NCBI GenBank assembly: GCA_011620145.1
Contig: WOZT01000124.1
Location: forward strand, 1 to 9,737
DNA: 9,737 nucleotides
Direction: 5' to 3'
Source of the DNA: Gammaproteobacteria bacterium
GTDB lineage: Bacteria; Pseudomonadota; Gammaproteobacteria; UBA5335
Part shown: positions 6,940 through 9,737 of the stretch, piece after piece
Layout: every line of letters begins with the position of its first letter
Numbering within the stretch: the stretch's first letter is position 1
Notes under the pieces: generated by a model
Seen by the model: the letters and a program-made list of their open reading frames with translations, nothing else
What the model was told of the DNA's origin: nothing
The model's database searches: none
Made by a program: the position numbers and the translations under genes

Positions 6940-7001
6940 TAAAAACGGCGCGCGCAAACCGGAAAAGGCCTGGGGGCCGTACCGGAAAACGCCACCGCAC
7001 A

Positions 7002-8417
7002 ATGCGGCACTGGATCTGGGCCACCACGCTGGGAATGGCGCTGGGTGTGGCCGGATGCGAGCGCAACGCACCGCCAAGCGTTAGAGATCTTCAGGCCATC
7101 CGTGAGCGGGGTGAACTGATAGTCGTTACTCGCACGGCACCGACGACCTTCTACCAGGCTGGCGATGGCCTGCAGGGGCCGGAATTCGACATGGTCGAGG
7201 ATTTCGCCCGTCATCTCGGGGTGCGACCCCGTTACCTGGTGGCCGGCAGCGTGACCGAAGCCTTGCGTTGGCTGGAACAGGGGCAGGCCGACCTGGCGGC
7301 GGCGGGCATTACGCGCACCGATTCGCGTGAGGCGCGTTTCCGCTTCGGCCCCGTCTATCGCCATATCGATCAGCAGGTCATCTGTCATCGCGATGGTCCC
7401 CAGCCTCGGGACATCAAGCAGTTGGCAGGCTTGCGACTGCGGGTCGGCGCCGGCACCAGTTATGCCGAGCGGCTCCGGCAAATGGCCGTGGACGTACCCG
7501 ATTTACGCTGGGAAGCAGCAAACGCCGTGAATGCAGAGCAACTGCTGGAACAGGTCTGGCGGCGGGAAATTGATTGTACGGTGGTGGATTCCCCTGAAAT
7601 CGCCGTTAACCGGCGCTTCATGCCGGAGCTTGAAGTGGCGTTCAATCTCTCCAGCGACGAAGAACTCGCCTGGGTCTTGCCCCGTTCAGCCAGTCAGCTT
7701 CAGGCGGAACTGGAACACTGGATGCAGGGTTACCGTGAGCAGGGTTTGTTGGCTGCCCAGGAAGATCGCTATTTCGGTCATCTGGATGCTTTTGACTATC
7801 TCGATATGACTACTTATCGCGGGCGGATTTTCAGCAGGCTGCCGCGCTACCGGAATCATTTCCGCCGCGCCGAGGCGCGTTTCGACTTGCCCTGGACCCT
7901 GCTGGCCGCAGTGGCTTACCACGAATCCAATTGGGACCCCATGGCGGTGAGTCCCAGCGGTGTGCGTGGCCTGATGATGCTGACCGCGTCCACCGCACGT
8001 TCCCTTGGCGTGAACCGACTGGATCCGGGAGACAGCATCCAGGGCGCGGCGCACTATCTCGCGGATCTGCGTGAAAGTTTGCCAACGGAGATTCCCGAGC
8101 CCGACCGGACCTGGATGGCTTTGGCTGCCTACAACGTGGGTCTTGGTCATCTGGAAGACGCTCGTCAGTTGGCAATTCAGCTCAATCTGGATCCGAATCG
8201 CTGGAGCGGCGTCAAGGAAGCTTTCCCGAAACTGTCCGAGCGAGCCTACGTGCGCTTCAATCGCCATGGACCGATTCAGGGTGAGGAGCCGGTGCGTTAT
8301 GTGGAGCGGGTGCGGGATCTCCACGCCATTTTGGATCTGGCGTCCGCCGAACAAGGTGGCTCTGCTGAAAGTGACTATTTCCTCGCGGATGGGGCACGGC
8401 GCGTCGCCTACCCGTGA
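7002..8417 (+). CDS. mltF: membrane-bound lytic transglycosylase MltF
   Basis: The 471-residue lipoprotein cleaves peptidoglycan glycan strands non-hydrolytically, leaving 1,6-anhydro-MurNAc ends. A short N-terminal signal ends in lipobox VAGC with Cys19 as the lipidated residue. Glu20 follows it, not Asp, so sorting to the outer membrane is expected. Residues about 36-265 form a periplasmic solute-binding-like domain (RGELIVVTRTAPTTFY, FDMVEDFARHLGV, DLAAAGITRT). Residues about 288-445 form the SLT catalytic domain: Glu308 in AYHESNW is the expected catalytic acid, followed by SPSGVRGLMMLT (317-328), DSIQGAAHYL (344-353) and AAYNVGLGHLEDA (375-387). E. coli MltF is longer, at about 518 residues. 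The ATG at 7002 is chosen because it gives a proper lipoprotein signal. The frame stays open far upstream only as a shadow of argE. Its TGA overlaps the ampD start. Confidence 0.93.
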   Translation: MRHWIWATTLGMALGVAGCERNAPPSVRDLQAIRERGELIVVTRTAPTTFYQAGDGLQGPEFDMVEDFARHLGVRPRYLVAGSVTEALRWLEQGQADLAAAGITRTDSREARFRFGPVYRHIDQQVICHRDGPQPRDIKQLAGLRLRVGAGTSYAERLRQMAVDVPDLRWEAANAVNAEQLLEQVWRREIDCTVVDSPEIAVNRRFMPELEVAFNLSSDEELAWVLPRSASQLQAELEHWMQGYREQGLLAAQEDRYFGHLDAFDYLDMTTYRGRIFSRLPRYRNHFRRAEARFDLPWTLLAAVAYHESNWDPMAVSPSGVRGLMMLTASTARSLGVNRLDPGDSIQGAAHYLADLRESLPTEIPEPDRTWMALAAYNVGLGHLEDARQLAIQLNLDPNRWSGVKEAFPKLSERAYVRFNRHGPIQGEEPVRYVERVRDLHAILDLASAEQGGSAESDYFLADGARRVAYP

Positions 8418-8965
8418 AGATTGACCTGGGCAAAGGCCGTCTGGTCGGGGCTGTGTATCGACCCAGTCCTTATTGCGATGCCCGGCCTGCCGGCACGGCG
8501 ATTTCGCTGTTGGTCATTCATGGCATCAGCCTGCCGCCCGGCGAATTCGGCGGACCCTGGATCGAACGCCTGTTCCTGGGGCAGCTTGAGGCGGGGGCGC
8601 ATGCTGCGCTTGCGGATTTGGTTGGCCTGAAGGTTTCGGCCCATATCCTCATTCGGCGCAATGGAAAGCTCATCCAGTTTGTGCCTTTCAAACGCCGTGC
8701 CTGGCACGCTGGAACCTCCGTGTTCCAGGACCGAGCCCGTTGCAATGACTACAGTATCGGCATCGAACTGGAGGGGACCGACACGAGTCCCTACACCGAC
8801 AGGCAATACGTGCAACTCATTGCCTTGTGTCGCGTCCTGATGCGGACCTTTCCGGCAATTGCCACCGACCGTATCGTGGGGCATTGCCACATCGCGCCAG
8901 ACCGCAAGACCGACCCTGGCCCATCGTTTGATTGGCATCTCTTGCGTGCGGGTCTTGCCATCTGA
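8414..8965 (+). CDS. ampD: 1,6-anhydro-MurNAc-L-alanine amidase AmpD
   Basis: This 183-residue cytoplasmic zinc amidase removes the peptide from 1,6-anhydro-muropeptides during peptidoglycan recycling. In enterobacteria its loss induces AmpC through AmpR. The amidase_2 fold residues are present: His36 in LVIHGISLPPGEFGG, Glu118 in IGIELEGTD, His157 in GHCHIAP, Lys165 and Asp167 in RKTDPGP. These line up with Citrobacter AmpD His34, Glu116, His154, Lys162 and Asp164. The opening RPSPYCDARP is the usual AmpD N-terminus, and there is no signal peptide, so this is AmpD rather than a periplasmic paralogue. The start is a GTG whose last two bases belong to the mltF stop (GTGA), a four-base overlap implying coupled translation with the transglycosylase that makes its substrates. 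No in-frame ATG gives a full-length domain. Confidence 0.95.
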   Translation: MKIDLGKGRLVGAVYRPSPYCDARPAGTAISLLVIHGISLPPGEFGGPWIERLFLGQLEAGAHAALADLVGLKVSAHILIRRNGKLIQFVPFKRRAWHAGTSVFQDRARCNDYSIGIELEGTDTSPYTDRQYVQLIALCRVLMRTFPAIATDRIVGHCHIAPDRKTDPGPSFDWHLLRAGLAI

Positions 8966-9052
8966 AACCAGGGTGGCCGAGTTGATTGGCTGATCGTGAC
9001 CATCGACGCCCCGTTTTTCCCCTGAGGCCTATCAACGACAGTTTCTCGAAAA

Positions 9053-9080
9053 TGCGACGACGGGCGCGGCGGTCGTCGCA
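9053..9080 (-). terminator. intrinsic terminator of the methyltransferase gene
   Basis: A perfect nine-base stem, TGCGACGAC (9053-9061) with GTCGTCGCA (9072-9080), encloses a ten-base GC-rich loop. Read on the minus strand it begins eight bases after the methyltransferase stop and is followed by TTTT, the form of a Rho-independent terminator, although the T-run is short. On the plus strand no T-run follows, so it would be at most a weak end for the mltF-ampD transcript. Confidence 0.6.
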
Positions 9081-9088
9081 GTGGGGTG

Positions 9089-9737
9089 TCAGCAGCGCCC
9101 CGCAAAAAGTGCGACCGATCCAACGACCCGCACGTCGTGCCAGGCGAAAATCCGGCGAAGCGCTGCGGTGAGATCTGCAACGCTGTCCTGGGTATTGGAA
9201 AAACCACCCACACTGTTGAAGAGCCGCAGCATGCCTTGTGCTTGACGGCTGTGATTCGCGCCCTCACCGACCACGGTGCTGCCGAAAAAGACCCCGCCGG
9301 GGTAGAGATGTGCGTGTAGATGTTCGATTGCCGCGGCCTTGGTCTGCATCGTTCCGGGGAGGAGATGCAGGACATAGTTGATTCCGATGGAGTCGAAGCG
9401 TTGAAAGCCAGAAGGAAGCCGTTCGGTGACGCTGGCTTGTACGGTGAGGGGGTGGTAACGGCGCAGGCGCCATGCCGAACGTGCCAGCGGACCGGCGTTG
9501 ACGTCCATCAGGGTGATGGCGGGTTTTGGGCCAGGAAAACTGCAATGGTCGAGAAAATATCCCGTCCCTGGGCCGACTTCCAAATGCTTCATTGAAACAT
9601 GCTGATTGTAATGCGCAAGGATCCGCGAACTGGGGCAGCGCCAAACGAAACGGTTGTTGTAGCCCACGACCAAGGGATCGTAGAGCCGTAGCGTCAGGCG
9701 ATTGTAGACCCATGGCCCCGTACCGAACGGATCTTTC
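9089..9737 (-). CDS. class I SAM-dependent methyltransferase, 5' end missing
   Basis: The visible 215 residues run in from the right edge without a start. Near the edge the sequence reads DPFGTGPWVYNRLTLRLYD. SAM-binding motif I is HLEVGPGTGYFLD (51-63 in partial numbering). The acidic residue after strand 2 is Asp78 in LMDVN, motif IV is GINYVLHLLPG (118-128), and LYPGGVFFGSTVVG (144-157) forms the later strand. This is a seven-strand Rossmann methyltransferase, probably of small molecules, but the substrate cannot be told. A TTG at 9673 could be taken as a start but would cut the conserved N-terminal helix region, so the true start is very likely just past the edge. The gene converges on ampD and has its own terminator. 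The C-terminus (VVGSVALFAGRC) ends at a normal-looking position. Confidence 0.85.
   Translation of the reverse strand, partial: KDPFGTGPWVYNRLTLRLYDPLVVGYNNRFVWRCPSSRILAHYNQHVSMKHLEVGPGTGYFLDHCSFPGPKPAITLMDVNAGPLARSAWRLRRYHPLTVQASVTERLPSGFQRFDSIGINYVLHLLPGTMQTKAAAIEHLHAHLYPGGVFFGSTVVGEGANHSRQAQGMLRLFNSVGGFSNTQDSVADLTAALRRIFAWHDVRVVGSVALFAGRC

Noticed and set aside
5742..7001. Plus-strand open frame that would extend MltF by 420 residues upstream
   Set aside because: It is the exact codon-register complement of argE and has no family resemblance. The lipoprotein signal at 7002 defines the true start.
7686..8354. 222-codon minus-strand open frame
   Set aside because: It is a shadow of the mltF catalytic domain, where the plus-strand motifs are unmistakable.
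8408..8938. 176-codon minus-strand open frame
   Set aside because: It is a shadow of ampD, whose zinc ligands are all present on the plus strand.
9014..9018. T5 run after ampD as an intrinsic terminator
   Set aside because: No stable stem precedes the run on the plus strand.

Overview
This GC-rich window looks like a chromosomal region of a gammaproteobacterium. The evidence is a ChpA/ChpC-type pilus chemosensory pair, a bifunctional-looking ArgA with a kinase-like plus GNAT architecture, an E. coli-type ArgE, RsmE, an MltF lipoprotein and AmpD. The content would suit a Chromatiales- or Acidithiobacillus-like lineage, but I cannot name the genus from sequence alone. The genes are tightly packed, and the only real regulatory gap is the divergent region between argE and mltF.

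Layout. (1) Positions 3-2377, plus strand: the 3' end of a large ChpA-like hybrid histidine kinase (kinase, CheW and receiver domains), coupled through a TAATG overlap to chpC, a CheW-like adaptor. (2) Positions 2207-6812, minus strand: a compact operon transcribed argE, argA, bioA, rsmE with gaps of 5, 15 and 2 bases. Its last gene converges on chpC, and the two coding regions overlap by 171 bases. (3) Positions 6813-7001: an AT-rich divergent promoter region containing short palindromes. (4) Positions 7002-8965, plus strand: mltF, a lipoprotein lytic transglycosylase with a solute-binding domain, and ampD, joined by a GTGA overlap. (5) Positions 8966-9088: a short convergent gap with a good hairpin terminator for the minus strand. 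(6) Positions 9089-9737, minus strand: a class I SAM-dependent methyltransferase that runs off the right edge.

How the genes work together. ChpA and ChpC belong to the chemosensory system that controls type IV pilus twitching and cAMP or surface responses in Pseudomonas-like bacteria. ArgA and ArgE are the first acetylation and later deacetylation steps of the linear arginine pathway. BioA is a biotin step and RsmE methylates 16S rRNA, so the operon mixes biosynthesis and housekeeping. MltF produces 1,6-anhydro-muropeptides in the periplasm, and AmpD strips the peptide from such products in the cytosol, so this pair is a small peptidoglycan cleavage/recycling unit.

The long open frames opposite these genes are in exact codon register with the real genes. 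They exist because codons TTA, CTA and TCA are rare here. I see no CRISPR array, insertion sequence, tRNA or rRNA. I did not find a clearly new multi-gene system. The points most worth a second look are the chpC tail antisense to rsmE, a (GC)9 tract inside the chpA reading frame, the BioA active-site variant, and the mltF-ampD coupling.
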